A stretch of DNA of 51,604 bases from Candidatus Acidiferrales bacterium. Its GTDB lineage: Bacteria > Bacteroidota > Ignavibacteria > Kryptoniales > JAKASW01. Shown here piece by piece: positions 7,823-17,341 of the stretch. The position numbers and the translations under genes are program-made. How positions within the stretch are numbered: position 1 is the stretch's first letter; every line of letters starts with the position of its first letter. The stretch covers positions 1 through 51,604 of the forward strand of contig DATJAY010000038.1 in the NCBI GenBank assembly GCA_035515795.1, written 5' to 3'. A model generated the notes under the pieces. It did not search any database. It saw nothing but the letters and a program-made list of their open reading frames with translations, and had not been told where the DNA came from.

Positions 7823-10060
7823 GTGTTGTCAAGATCTGCAGTAAAATTCAGGAGTTTGTTCGTCCTCGTCATTTCTTCTGTCGTGTTCACCTGCAGTGTG
7901 GCGTTCTCCCAGGTGCTGCGCGGAAAGGTCGTTGATGAAGACTCAGTGACAATTGTAAGTGCTGAGGTTTCTATTCCGATGTTGCAGTTGACAACGGTTA
8001 CAGATGATAACGGAGAATTCATTTTCAAAAATGTTCCCAGGGGGTCATACCGGATAGACGCTCGACGAATTGGGTTCGATGTCGCCCCAGTCGAATTAGC
8101 TGTCTCTTCGGACTCGACATTTATCCAGATCGTCATGCATGGCAAACTTATGGTTCTCCACGATGTGACGGTAACGGCAGGTCCGCGACCATCGGATATT
8201 GCCAACTCGTCGCAGTCTGTATCTGTCGTTCAAGGAAGTAAGCTGCTCGAAAATATCGGCTCAAGTGTCGGATCGGAGCTTGAAGACCTTCCAGGCGTTT
8301 CAGTGGTGCACAGTGGTGAATTCAGCGAGAAACCGGTGATTCGCGGGCTTGGATACCAGCGTGTCGAAGTTCTTGAAGACGGTGAACGATACGAATATCA
8401 GGGATGGGACGACGACGATAGTCCCGGTATAGATGCGCTCAGCCTCAAGAGAATTGAAGTTGTAAGAGGGCCGAACAGTGTGTTGTACGGATCGGATGCT
8501 CTCGGCGGTGTGGTCAACTTCATTCATGACGACGGGAATTTGGGAAGCAAGGATACCAATGCTTTGCTAGGAAAATTCGAGTTGAACGGCTTCAGCAACA
8601 ACAACGAGGGCGCGGCCCATTTAGGACTAAATGGAGCGACCTCTCTTGCGCAATATTACGCCGACATAACGCTGAAAGACGCCGGAAACGTGAATACCCC
8701 GAAAGGAGTTCTTCCAAATACCGGCGCATCTGAGGTCGATTTCGAAGGGGCAGTTTCAACTCGTAGAACCTTTGGAAATTTTCTTCTCGGATATTCGCGG
8801 TTCGACCAGAACAGGGAAATCCTTCCTGTTGGCGAAGACTCGGGAAGTCTGCCGTACCAGCATACAATCCATGATCGAATCAGGCTTAGTTACGCGAGTG
8901 AACGGGATCCCCTTCAGGTCTCATTTGAAGGTGTCTATCAGCAGAACGATGCTGCCGAATACCAAAACAAAGACATCGCTTCTCTTCTAGATCGTTTACG
9001 GTTGCAATCGTTTTCTCTCGATACAAAGGTCTCTTATGACATATCCGATAATGACTACGCGACTGCCGGGATTTCTGCGTCGGACGAGCAAAACTCCACT
9101 CTCGGCCCGGAGCCGATAATTCCCGACTACCGGCAATCGACGGTCGCAGCATTCCTGTTCAATAATTACAGGGCCCAATCGATTGATGCATCTGCCGGCG
9201 CACGGTATGACTACCGAACTTTGAAAACGGCCGACAACGCAATTCTGAATCTTTTCGGCCAAACGAGAGTGGTTCAAGCGGTGACCGGATCTATCGGAAT
9301 GCTCTGGCATGTTTCAAGTGCAGTTTCGTTCGGTGCAGATGTTGGAAGCGGATGGCGCGCTCCGAATGTCGAAGAGCTCTTCATCACCGGCGTCCAGGAA
9401 GGAAGCTTCATGTACAAATTGGGAAATCCGAATCTTGCGCCGGAGCAATCGTTTTCGACCGACTGTGTCGTTCGGGTTGACGGTTCGCTGGCGGATGGAG
9501 AAGTTTCCGCTTATTACGACCGCATCAATCGCTACATCTTTCCTGGTCCAACAGGAGAAATTGATTCGGCAAGCGGATTTATGAAATACACGGAGCGGCA
9601 GGCGAACGCTACGCTTTCCGGAGTTGACGGACAGTTAAGCGTGAAGGTAACTAAGCGAGCGACTCTGACCATCGGTGGAGATTTCATGCTTGCGAGGAAC
9701 GACAATGCCGGGACCTGGCTGCCGCTCACGCCTGCGAATCGATTGACGTCCGAGGTGAGATATGATTTTTCTGACCTGTCATTTTTCAGGGAGGCGTACT
9801 GTTCTATCGGGGCCAATTTTGTATTTGACCAAGATCATTTCGATCCGTTGGAGACAAGGACCCCCGGGTACGCACTGTTTAACCTGGGGTTTGGTGGAAC
9901 TTTGAAGATCTTCGACCACGGCATGGATATTTACTGCAAATTGGACAATCTTCTCGACCGTGCGTACCATGATAACATGAGCTTGTACAAGCTCTATGCA
10001 TTCGAGCCTGGTTTCAATTTCTCAGTGACCATCAATGTCCCGTTTGTGATTATTCGGTGA
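7823..10060 (+). CDS. TonB-dependent outer-membrane receptor with carboxypeptidase-regulatory-like domain
   Basis: This 745-residue outer-membrane receptor imports an unidentified ligand using TonB energy. In order it has a signal peptide (to about residue 30, SVAFSQ), a CarboxypepD_reg-like beta domain (about 32-110: RGKVVDED to IQIVM), a plug domain (about 120-240, with LPGVSV, PVIRGLG, RIEVVRGPNSVLYGSDALGGVVNFI) and a 22-stranded-type beta-barrel. The start must be GTG at 7823 or TTG at 7826: an in-frame TGA lies at 7805-7807 and the signal peptide begins immediately. No clear Shine-Dalgarno sequence is visible. An acidic DDDDS stretch in the plug (near residue 197) is notable but does not define a ligand. 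It does not belong to the large SusC class, and no SusD partner is next to it. Confidence 0.92.
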   Translation: MLSRSAVKFRSLFVLVISSVVFTCSVAFSQVLRGKVVDEDSVTIVSAEVSIPMLQLTTVTDDNGEFIFKNVPRGSYRIDARRIGFDVAPVELAVSSDSTFIQIVMHGKLMVLHDVTVTAGPRPSDIANSSQSVSVVQGSKLLENIGSSVGSELEDLPGVSVVHSGEFSEKPVIRGLGYQRVEVLEDGERYEYQGWDDDDSPGIDALSLKRIEVVRGPNSVLYGSDALGGVVNFIHDDGNLGSKDTNALLGKFELNGFSNNNEGAAHLGLNGATSLAQYYADITLKDAGNVNTPKGVLPNTGASEVDFEGAVSTRRTFGNFLLGYSRFDQNREILPVGEDSGSLPYQHTIHDRIRLSYASERDPLQVSFEGVYQQNDAAEYQNKDIASLLDRLRLQSFSLDTKVSYDISDNDYATAGISASDEQNSTLGPEPIIPDYRQSTVAAFLFNNYRAQSIDASAGARYDYRTLKTADNAILNLFGQTRVVQAVTGSIGMLWHVSSAVSFGADVGSGWRAPNVEELFITGVQEGSFMYKLGNPNLAPEQSFSTDCVVRVDGSLADGEVSAYYDRINRYIFPGPTGEIDSASGFMKYTERQANATLSGVDGQLSVKVTKRATLTIGGDFMLARNDNAGTWLPLTPANRLTSEVRYDFSDLSFFREAYCSIGANFVFDQDHFDPLETRTPGYALFNLGFGGTLKIFDHGMDIYCKLDNLLDRAYHDNMSLYKLYAFEPGFNFSVTINVPFVIIR

Positions 10061-10478
10061 AGCGTCAATGAACGAAACCCATTGTTGCGCGCTGGATCTC
10101 CTCAGAAATGTGTTGCTGTGTCGAGCCTCAAGGAGTGCTTGACTTTCATTTTTTAATACATAAACTTATCTATCGAAGCAAAGATATGCATCAGGACAAT
10201 TACAGGTTGGGATGAACGCATCCACGGTATCTTGTTGAGAATAGAAATGATGTAGTTGTTCAATTTATAATATAGCCGGGACAATCAGGCGAAATTGATG
10301 GGCGCTGAAAGCCATGTTACCTCGGTATCGGAACCCGTCCGTCTTTCTACGTGGAAGGTTTGTTTGAGTCGATGAGATATGGACGTGTCCTCACAAAGAT
10401 AGAGATTGGTCAAGTTCGCAGGAAATACCGCCGCTCAAGGTGGTACTCAACAAGAGATACAAAAGGAACGGAGGAATT
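10061..10478 (+). other. 418-base non-coding stretch before citrate synthase
   Basis: I see no convincing gene here on either strand. A weak promoter candidate is TTGACT at 10139-10144 with TAAACT at 10161-10166 (16-base spacing, 4/6 match at -10). A TATAAT near 10265 lacks a matching -35. A minor hairpin (GGATG/CATCC) lies near 10211-10225. There is no terminator with a T-run behind the TonB receptor gene. Confidence 0.4.
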
Positions 10479-11771
10479 ATGTCGAAAGGCAGTCTCACCA
10501 TAACCGACAATCGGACGGGAAAACAATATGAGCTTCAAATTGAAGACGATGCCATAAGGACAAGCGATTTAAGACAAATTAAAGTTAAGCCGGATGACTT
10601 TGGCTTAATGGGTTACGACCCTGCATTTATGAATACCGCTTCGTGTAAGAGCAAGGTGACGTTCATCGACGGTGACAGGGGGATCTTGCGGTATCGCGGC
10701 TATCCGATAGAACAACTTGCCGAAGAGAGCAGCTATCTCGAGGTTGCTTACCTGCTTATGCGCGGGGAGCTTCCCAAGAAAGAAGAGCTTGTCGATTGGG
10801 AATACAATATCATGCACCACACGTTTGTCCATGAGAATGTCAAGAAATTTATGGACGGATTTCATTACGATGCTCACCCGATGGGGATGTTCATCAGCAC
10901 CATGGCAGCGCTTTCTACTTTTTACCCGGCTGCCAAAAACATATTCGACAAAGAATCCCGCCAATTACAGACTTACAGGCTCATTGGTAAAGTCGCCACG
11001 ATAGCGGCATTTGCATACAGGCACTCAATGGGTCTTCCTTATGCGTACCCTGATGACGATTTGAGTTACGCGGGAAATTTTCTGAACATGCTTTTCAAGA
11101 CGACGGAACAGAAGTATGTACCCAACGCGACACTCGAAAGAGCGCTGGATATCCTGTTTATCCTGCATGCTGATCACGAGCAGAACTGCAGCACAAATGC
11201 AATGAGGAGCGTCGGGTCTTCGCACGTTGATCCGTTCTCTGCGCTGGCAGCAGCGGCGGCGGCGCTTTATGGTCCGCTCCACGGCGGTGCAAACGAAGCA
11301 GTGCTCAAGATGCTGAAAGAGATAGGATCGAAGGAAAAAATCCCTGTGTTCATCGAAGATGTAAAGGAAGGTAAAGCCGAGAAACGTTTGATGGGTTTTG
11401 GCCACAGGGTCTATAAAAATTATGACCCGCGTGCGAAGATAATCAAGAAGCTTGCGGATGATGTTTTTGAGGTGACCGGAAAGAATCCGCTGCTTGATAT
11501 TGCGCTAGAGCTCGAAAGGATCGCACTCGAAGATGATTATTTTGTTTCAAGGAAGCTGTATCCGAACGTCGATTTTTATTCTGGACTGATTTATCAGTCG
11601 ATCGGGTTTCCTGTCGATGTGTTTCCGGTGCTCTTTGCGATCGGAAGGACGGCAGGATGGATTGCTCAATGGGAAGAGATGCTCCTCGACAACGAACAAA
11701 AAATTGCGCGACCGCGTCAGATCTATCTGGGTTACAATAAACGGGAATATGTGCCCATCGTAAGAAGGTAA
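10479..11771 (+). CDS. gltA: Citrate synthase (type I-like, hexameric-type sequence)
   Basis: The enzyme condenses oxaloacetate and acetyl-CoA to citrate at the entry to the TCA cycle. The 430-residue protein has the complete signature: LHADHEQN (His233), GPLHGGAN (catalytic His268), GFGHRVYKN (His309) and NVDFYSG (catalytic Asp364), ending in the conserved PRQIYLG segment. The N-terminal extension with a beta-rich domain (SKGSLTITDNRTGKQYEL) is typical of the Gram-negative bacterial form. ATG at 10479 is chosen because GGAGG at 10470-10474 precedes it; an in-frame upstream start at 10440 would add 13 unsupported residues. The gene converges on the dap operon, with about 106 bases between them and no clear terminator. 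Confidence 0.96.
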   Translation: MSKGSLTITDNRTGKQYELQIEDDAIRTSDLRQIKVKPDDFGLMGYDPAFMNTASCKSKVTFIDGDRGILRYRGYPIEQLAEESSYLEVAYLLMRGELPKKEELVDWEYNIMHHTFVHENVKKFMDGFHYDAHPMGMFISTMAALSTFYPAAKNIFDKESRQLQTYRLIGKVATIAAFAYRHSMGLPYAYPDDDLSYAGNFLNMLFKTTEQKYVPNATLERALDILFILHADHEQNCSTNAMRSVGSSHVDPFSALAAAAAALYGPLHGGANEAVLKMLKEIGSKEKIPVFIEDVKEGKAEKRLMGFGHRVYKNYDPRAKIIKKLADDVFEVTGKNPLLDIALELERIALEDDYFVSRKLYPNVDFYSGLIYQSIGFPVDVFPVLFAIGRTAGWIAQWEEMLLDNEQKIARPRQIYLGYNKREYVPIVRR

Positions 11772-11877
11772 GTGAAGTTTGATCTGATCACCCGGCGTCA
11801 TCCACCACCTTGAAAATCTAATTCTGCTACGGGCGACTCTTTGAGATCTTAACTTGCCGCGGTTCGAACTGTATTTT

Positions 11878-12726
11878 TTACCTGAGCCCCTCTTCCAGCA
11901 CCGTGGCCGCGTCGGTCTTTTCGTCTCTGTATTTCACGATGAGAGGTGCATATAACGAAAGCCCATGCAAACTGCCGAATTTAGATTTCTTAGAAATATC
12001 TCTCGATCCCGGCACCACCACCGCGCCTTCCGGAACTATCAGCGGCTGACCTTTTTCTCTCCTATAAATCTTGTTCTTGACCAAATCATAAATCGGCGTT
12101 GACCCGGTGATGATGCAGCCTGCGCCAATGACTGCCCGCCGCTTCACGATCGCTCCTTCGTAAATTCCGCAATTACCGCCGAGCATGACTTCATCTTCGA
12201 TGATGACGGGGAACGCGCCCACAGGCTCCAGCACTCCGCCAATCTGGGTGCCGGCGCTCACGTGGACTTTCTTTCCTACCTGTGCACACGAGCCGACGAG
12301 CGAGTGCGAATCCAACATTGTGCCTTCATCCACAAACGCGCCGACGTTTACATACGAAGGCGGCATGATAACGGTGCCGTGCGAGATGTATGCACCTCTT
12401 CTAATTGCCGTCCCGCCGGGTACGACCCGGATCTGGTCTTCGATTGAAATGTCTTTCACCGGCAAAGTGTGCTTGTCGAAGAACTGGTCGCTCCAGCCAT
12501 TTCCCATCTTGATGAGCTTGCCGATCCTGAAAGCCAGGAGAATCCCTTTCTTCACCCACTGGTTCACCTTCCAGCCTGATGAACATGAGGGATCGGGCTC
12601 GGCCGCACGGACTTCCCCGATGTCGAGAAGCTCGAGGAATCGCTCCACGAATGACTCGGACTCTGGATTTTTCCCGTCGGTGGAATAAAGCTTTTCGATT
12701 TCGGCAATAAGCAATTCGCGGCTCAT
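11878..12726 (-). CDS. dapD: 2,3,4,5-Tetrahydropyridine-2,6-dicarboxylate N-succinyltransferase
   Basis: DapD transfers succinyl from succinyl-CoA to tetrahydrodipicolinate in the succinylase branch of diaminopimelate and lysine synthesis. The 282-residue length fits the family. The central and C-terminal part shows the hexapeptide repeats of a left-handed beta-helix (VVPGGTAIRRGAYI, VGAFVDEGTMLDSHSLVGSCAQVGK and GGNCGIYEGAIVK), and the N-terminus is helical. The start lies only 2 bases after the dapA stop, so it is the third gene of a dapB-dapA-dapD operon read leftwards. Its presence indicates that the organism uses the acylated route rather than DapL or Ddh, as far as this operon shows. 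The later genes (dapC, dapE, dapF) are not in the window. Confidence 0.94.
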   Translation of the reverse strand: MSRELLIAEIEKLYSTDGKNPESESFVERFLELLDIGEVRAAEPDPSCSSGWKVNQWVKKGILLAFRIGKLIKMGNGWSDQFFDKHTLPVKDISIEDQIRVVPGGTAIRRGAYISHGTVIMPPSYVNVGAFVDEGTMLDSHSLVGSCAQVGKKVHVSAGTQIGGVLEPVGAFPVIIEDEVMLGGNCGIYEGAIVKRRAVIGAGCIITGSTPIYDLVKNKIYRREKGQPLIVPEGAVVVPGSRDISKKSKFGSLHGLSLYAPLIVKYRDEKTDAATVLEEGLR

Positions 12727-12728
12727 TT

Positions 12729-13673
12729 TCAGCTCATGATCGATTGTGCCGGAGGAATCCGTTCTGACTGATGTGTAACTGCAGGTATCAGTTCCAGTTC
12801 ATCCAGGATTTTTTTCAGTTTTGCTCGTGTCGCTTCGCCTGGAGAAACGAGAGGGAGTCGATAAACTTCTTCTATCATTCCCATCATTGCCAGAGTAGCT
12901 TTCACGGGGATCGGATTCGACTCGATGAAGTTTGCGTTCATGAGCGGCAAGAGTTTGTAATGAAGCCTTCTGGCGTTCTCCAGATCTCCGGCGAGGCAGT
13001 ATCGTATCATATCGCCGAACATTTTTGGAACCTGATTGGCAACCACGGAAATTATTCCGTCGCCGCCGAGCGACACGACGGTGAAAGCGATTTGATCATC
13101 GCCTGAGTAAACGGCGAAATCGTCCGGCCTGGATCTTAATATCTCCATGATCTGAGATATGTTTCCGCTGGCTTCCTTCACCGCGACTACGTTTGGAATT
13201 TCTTCCGCCATTCTCAATGTTGTTTCTGCATTTATGTTGGATCCAGTTCTCCCGGGGACGTTGTAAACGACGATTGGTATGTCGACGGCTTCCGAAATTG
13301 CGGCGTAATGCTGGAAGAATCCCTCTTGCGTCGGCTTGTTGTAGTATGGTGCGACGGACAGAACCCCGTCTGCACCGATGGATTTCGCGTGAACCGTCAA
13401 AGAGATCGCCTCGCGCGTTGAATTGCTCCCGGCGCCGACGATCACCGGAACGCGGCGATTGGCCGTATCCAGAACATTCTCCATTACGTGATGGTGTTCT
13501 GCATGCGAGAGCGTCGCGCTTTCTCCGGTGGTGCCGGCAGGGAGGATTGCCTCCGTCCCGTTAGTAATCTGGAATTCCACAAGTTCGCGGAGCCTTTGGT
13601 TGTCAATTGATCCATCCTTTTGGAATGGAGTTATGAGTGCGACGCCGGTCCCGCGAAATAGTTTCGACTTCAT
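12729..13673 (-). CDS. dapA: 4-Hydroxy-tetrahydrodipicolinate synthase
   Basis: DapA condenses pyruvate with aspartate semialdehyde at the first committed step of the lysine/diaminopimelate pathway. The 314-residue TIM-barrel protein shows GTGVALITPF, AGTTGES (residues 47-52), YNVPGRTG (Tyr138, proton relay) and VAVKEASG, with Lys166 forming the Schiff base. The C-terminus is about 20 residues longer than the E. coli enzyme. ATG at 13673 is preceded by AGGAG (13684-13680 on this strand) with good spacing. It sits 51 bases behind dapB and 2 bases ahead of dapD; the three are surely one operon. Whether the enzyme is lysine-inhibited cannot be judged here. Confidence 0.95.
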   Translation of the reverse strand: MKSKLFRGTGVALITPFQKDGSIDNQRLRELVEFQITNGTEAILPAGTTGESATLSHAEHHHVMENVLDTANRRVPVIVGAGSNSTREAISLTVHAKSIGADGVLSVAPYYNKPTQEGFFQHYAAISEAVDIPIVVYNVPGRTGSNINAETTLRMAEEIPNVVAVKEASGNISQIMEILRSRPDDFAVYSGDDQIAFTVVSLGGDGIISVVANQVPKMFGDMIRYCLAGDLENARRLHYKLLPLMNANFIESNPIPVKATLAMMGMIEEVYRLPLVSPGEATRAKLKKILDELELIPAVTHQSERIPPAQSIMS

Positions 13674-13724
13674 TATGGTCTCCTGTCCGGATATTTCCGC
13701 AAAGTTTTGCGCATTTGGACTTTT

Positions 13725-14456
13725 TTATGAAAGATCACCTAATATCTCTTTGAATTGGTAAAATCCTTTTTTGCCTAAAATCCATTCGGCCGCGATGACT
13801 GCTCCAAGGGCCAAACCGCGTCTCCCTCTCGATATATGTGTCAACTCGATGCGGTCGCTTTCCGAATCGAAGAAGACCGAGTGCGTACCGAACTCACTTC
13901 CGATGCGAATAGAATTTATCTGAAGTTCATCCTTCGCGATGCGTCCGTCAGGCAAGCCCGACCTTATTTTTTTCTTTGGGGGAAAGTTTGCGAGAATCGC
14001 ATCCCCGATAGTTAGTGCGGTGCCGCTGGGGGCATCGGCCTTCTGGTTGTGATGCAATTCAAGAACGGCACAGTCGAAGCCGTCAATTTGTCCGAACATC
14101 TTTGCTGCTTTCTCGACAATCGAGATGTATAAATTGACTCCCAGTGAAAAGTTTGATGCAAACACGGCTGCGTTGCCGCACTCACTCACGATATTTTTGA
14201 CTTCATCTAGATCTTTCTGCCAGCCGGTGGTACCGATAACTATCGCTTTCTTCAGTGCACCGGCATACTTGACGTGTTCCACTACGGCGGAAGGGATCGA
14301 AAAATCGACAAGGACATCGCATCTCTCGAATTGCTTTTTCATCTCGGACAAATTTGAATCGATATCGGCGGCAGCGGCGATCAAATGTGAACGCTGTTTT
14401 GCGACCGTCTCAATTTCTTTTCCCATTTTTCCGTAACCAAGCAAGCCTACGTTCAT
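13725..14456 (-). CDS. dapB: 4-Hydroxy-tetrahydrodipicolinate reductase
   Basis: DapB reduces the DapA product with NAD(P)H to tetrahydrodipicolinate. The 243-residue protein has the nucleotide-binding GYGKMG at residues 7-12, VIGTTGW at 73-79, and the signature ELHHNQKADAPSGTA with His135, His136 and Lys139. The length is slightly short but within the family range. It is the first gene of the minus-strand dapBAD operon. The spacing before ATG 14456 offers only a weak GAG-type ribosome-binding site. Its promoter should lie in the 376-base divergent region to the right. Confidence 0.94.
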   Translation of the reverse strand: MNVGLLGYGKMGKEIETVAKQRSHLIAAAADIDSNLSEMKKQFERCDVLVDFSIPSAVVEHVKYAGALKKAIVIGTTGWQKDLDEVKNIVSECGNAAVFASNFSLGVNLYISIVEKAAKMFGQIDGFDCAVLELHHNQKADAPSGTALTIGDAILANFPPKKKIRSGLPDGRIAKDELQINSIRIGSEFGTHSVFFDSESDRIELTHISRGRRGLALGAVIAAEWILGKKGFYQFKEILGDLS

Positions 14457-14880
14457 TCTGCAATTCTCAATTATAAATACCGATTTCAGATTTTTGATCT
14501 GGCTTTGAATTCTTTGGGGGAGGAATTAACTGACCGCGATGAGATGGTTGATCAGTTAAATAGCGCTCCACCCGCTGTTCCATGTTCAGCCAGATGACAG
14601 TCTGCAAACTTTTTGTCTCTCCCGGATCAACATTCTACTAGATTCGGGATCCCGAGCAACTTTCTAATTCCTGATCGGGGCAGCCCAACTGCAAATATCG
14701 AAGACGAACTTGCAGTTTCGGCGGCGACTCCTTTCCTCATGCTTCGCGGGCTCTTCGTGCCTCGACACAAGTACTAATAATCACCGCGCCTCTATTCAAC
14801 TACGGAACAAATATAGCCGTTCGTTGTTATAAATGCAAAGTATTCCTAAACTTGTCGTAAGAAAACAATCGGTGGATAGA
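14457..14880. other. Divergent intergenic region between dapB and the propeller/phosphoesterase gene
   Basis: No gene is supported here. On the minus strand a TATAAT (14475-14470) sits only 14-20 bases before the dapB ATG and lacks a good -35. The stretch holds a 12-bp palindrome (TCGGGATCCCGA at 14644-14655) and an 8-bp inverted repeat (AACTGCAA at 14687-14694, TTGCAGTT at 14710-14717), neither with a T-run. Either could be an operator or chance. Confidence 0.3.
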
Positions 14881-17295
14881 ATGTCAAAAAAAATTTTCTC
14901 CCTTCTCATTTTTCTCTTTCCGTCATCGAAGCTTCTCGGTTTGGTCCGGACATGTCTCAATGCTTATTCAAGATTGGTTGTCTCATCATTTCTGCTCGCT
15001 TGTTCGGGCCTGACGGCTCATGCTCAGCTTCCAGGCCAGAGAGATGGTCGCGTGCTTTTGCCGAACGGATGGTGGATCTCGCCGGCGGGTGAGTCGATCC
15101 CGCTGGACGATTTCCCGCTGAATGCCGCGGTGTCGACGGACCAGAAATTCTTGGCAGTTACCCATGCCGGCGTCTCGAAACCAGTTGTGCTTCTCGTCGA
15201 TCTGAAGTCACGTAAAGTGGTACAATCGATTCAGTTGAAAGACAGCTGGCTCGGTATCGCCTTCCGCAAGAACAAACTGTTCGTCTCAGGTGGGAATCAA
15301 AACTGCGTCTACACCATGGACTTAATAAATGGAAAATTGGCAAGCTCGGACACCGTAGATTTCCGATCATCGAAATGGGCCGCCGGACTCGATGTGAACA
15401 GGGATAATCTTGCAGTTGTCTTTCGAGGTGACAGCACATTGAGATATTTCCACCTTTCGACAAAAGAATTTCAGTCGGTAAAACTCGACGGGATGCCATA
15501 TTCATGTAAATTTATGACGAACGGAACGCTTCTGGTGTCGATATGGAGTTCGAAAAGAATTGAGGCTTTCAACGGAACGAGGTTGCTGTACCATGTTGTA
15601 ACAGGCGATCATCCGACAGAGATCGCAATAGGTAAAGAGAGCCGGTACGCCTATGTAGCGAATGCGAATGACAATAGCGTGACCGCTATAGATTTGAAAA
15701 CTCATCGCGCAGTCTCAAATGTTTCAACCGCGCTCTACCCCGATTCACCGGAGGGTTCCACCACTAATTCCGTCTGCGCGACCAACGACGGAAAATATGT
15801 CCTTGCCGCAAATGCGGATAATAATTCCCTGGCAATTATCGATGTTTCCGATGTCAAAGCGCCGAAACCGATCGGCTTTATTCCCGTCGGCTGGTATCCG
15901 ACAAAAGTTCTGGAACTAAAAGATGGGACGGTCCTGGTTTTGAACGGGAAGGGAAATCGTTCGCTTGCAAATCCACAGCATCAATACATCGGCACTTTGC
16001 TCAAAGGGACGCTGTCCTTTTTAGAATTTCCGAACGCCAAACAAATCTCAGCCTATACGAAACAAGTTTATGGCAATACCCCGTACAGGCCGGCAGAATC
16101 AAAGGAAGCGACGTTTGCATCGGGTAATCCGATTCCGCAGAAAGTCGGCGAGAAATCTCCTATAAAATATGTTTTCTATTTCATAAAAGAGAACAGGACT
16201 TACGATCAGGTTTTCGGCGATGTTCCTGAAGGGAACGGTGATTCGAGTTTGGTTTTATTCGGAGGGAAGATCACACCGAACATTCATGAAATGGCGAAGA
16301 ATTTTGTTCTGCTCGACAATCTTTATTGCGATGCGGAGGTCAGTGCAGACGGGCACAACTGGTCGACTGCGGCTTATGCAACCGACTACGTCGAGAAGAG
16401 CTGGCCGAATAATTACGGGGGGAGAGGAGCTCCCTACGAATTCGAAGGCGGGCAGCCAGCCGCTACTCCTAAATCGGGTTATGTCTGGGACCTGTGTGCG
16501 AGAAACGGAGTGTCGTTCAGGGACTACGGCGAGTTTGTTGAAAATACGACGGCTGACACGATGGAGAACATTGCCAGCGAGGAAATACTCCTGCCGCATT
16601 ATGACAAGGCATATCGAGGATGGGACCTGAGCTACTCCGACGTGAATCGTTTTGAAGAATGGCGGAGAGATTTCGGCAAACTGGTCGACAGCGGGAACGT
16701 GCCGCATTTCAATATCATCCGGCTTCCCAACGATCACACAGCCGGAACCGCCAGAGGCGCGCTGACTCCTCAAGCCATGGTGGCACAGAATGATTATGCC
16801 CTCGGATTATTTGTCGATGAAATTTCCCACAGCAAAATCTGGAAGCAATCTGCAATATTCGTAATTGAAGACGACGCTCAAAATGGAGCGGACCACGTTG
16901 ATGCGCACAGAACGGAAGGGCTCGTGATTGGCCCTTTTGTGAAGCGGCATTTCGTGGACCACACTCTTTACTCCACTTCGTCGATGTTGAGAACCATGGA
17001 ACTCCTGCTAGGGCTGCCTCCGATGAGCCAGTATGATGCTGCCGCGAATCCGATGTTCAATTCGTTCACAATGTCGTTAGATACTGCAAGCTACAACGTT
17101 GCCCAGCCGCTGATCGATATTACCGCTAAAAACAAATCGGGCGCTTACGGGGAGAATATCATGGAGCACATGAATTTGAAAGTGGCAGATGCCGTGCCGG
17201 ACAGATTGTTCAATGAAATTATTTGGAGATCAATAAAAGGATCCGATATGCCTACACCGAGGTATTCGATACTGTCGGCCGTAGTGAATAAGTGA
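14881..17295 (+). CDS. Exported YncE-like beta-propeller / phosphoesterase (alkaline phosphatase superfamily) fusion
   Basis: This protein of about 804 residues has two parts. After a hydrophobic N-terminus with a likely signal cleavage at AHAQ, residues of roughly 60-390 form YVTN/YncE-type propeller blades (RYAYVANANDNSVTAIDL and KYVLAANADNNSLAIIDV). From about residue 415 a phosphoesterase domain of the phospholipase C/acid phosphatase type follows: FYFIKENRTYDQVFGD, DNLYCDAEVSADGHNWS and IEDDAQNGADHVDAHR, which supply metal ligands. Substrate is unknown; phosphodiesters or phospholipids are possible. ATG 14881 (with GGTGG before it) is preferred over ATG 14833, which would add 16 residues ahead of the signal region. 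The gene is flanked by divergent dapB and a convergent flippase gene. Confidence 0.82.
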   Translation: MSKKIFSLLIFLFPSSKLLGLVRTCLNAYSRLVVSSFLLACSGLTAHAQLPGQRDGRVLLPNGWWISPAGESIPLDDFPLNAAVSTDQKFLAVTHAGVSKPVVLLVDLKSRKVVQSIQLKDSWLGIAFRKNKLFVSGGNQNCVYTMDLINGKLASSDTVDFRSSKWAAGLDVNRDNLAVVFRGDSTLRYFHLSTKEFQSVKLDGMPYSCKFMTNGTLLVSIWSSKRIEAFNGTRLLYHVVTGDHPTEIAIGKESRYAYVANANDNSVTAIDLKTHRAVSNVSTALYPDSPEGSTTNSVCATNDGKYVLAANADNNSLAIIDVSDVKAPKPIGFIPVGWYPTKVLELKDGTVLVLNGKGNRSLANPQHQYIGTLLKGTLSFLEFPNAKQISAYTKQVYGNTPYRPAESKEATFASGNPIPQKVGEKSPIKYVFYFIKENRTYDQVFGDVPEGNGDSSLVLFGGKITPNIHEMAKNFVLLDNLYCDAEVSADGHNWSTAAYATDYVEKSWPNNYGGRGAPYEFEGGQPAATPKSGYVWDLCARNGVSFRDYGEFVENTTADTMENIASEEILLPHYDKAYRGWDLSYSDVNRFEEWRRDFGKLVDSGNVPHFNIIRLPNDHTAGTARGALTPQAMVAQNDYALGLFVDEISHSKIWKQSAIFVIEDDAQNGADHVDAHRTEGLVIGPFVKRHFVDHTLYSTSSMLRTMELLLGLPPMSQYDAAANPMFNSFTMSLDTASYNVAQPLIDITAKNKSGAYGENIMEHMNLKVADAVPDRLFNEIIWRSIKGSDMPTPRYSILSAVVNK

Positions 17296-17341
17296 TAGTT
17301 CGGCGGCCGTCTACGCGATGAGAAGGCAACGAGAGCAATTA

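Noticed and set aside
7366-8205. Minus-strand frame of 279 codons
   Set aside because: It lies across the end of the mutase gene and the start of the TonB receptor gene, both well supported on the other strand. Its predicted protein is Ser/Arg-rich with no family pattern.
11850-11870. GGTTCGAAC, resembling a tRNA T-loop
   Set aside because: The flanking bases do not form a T-arm stem, and no acceptor or anticodon arm is present upstream.
12185-12688. Plus-strand frame of 167 codons
   Set aside because: Antisense to dapD, with Pro/Ser/Thr-rich low-complexity translation and no ribosome-binding site.
14644-14717. Palindrome TCGGGATCCCGA and an 8-bp inverted repeat upstream of the propeller gene
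   Set aside because: No T-run, no promoter boxes nearby and no second copy seen. They are kept only as notes on the intergenic stretch.
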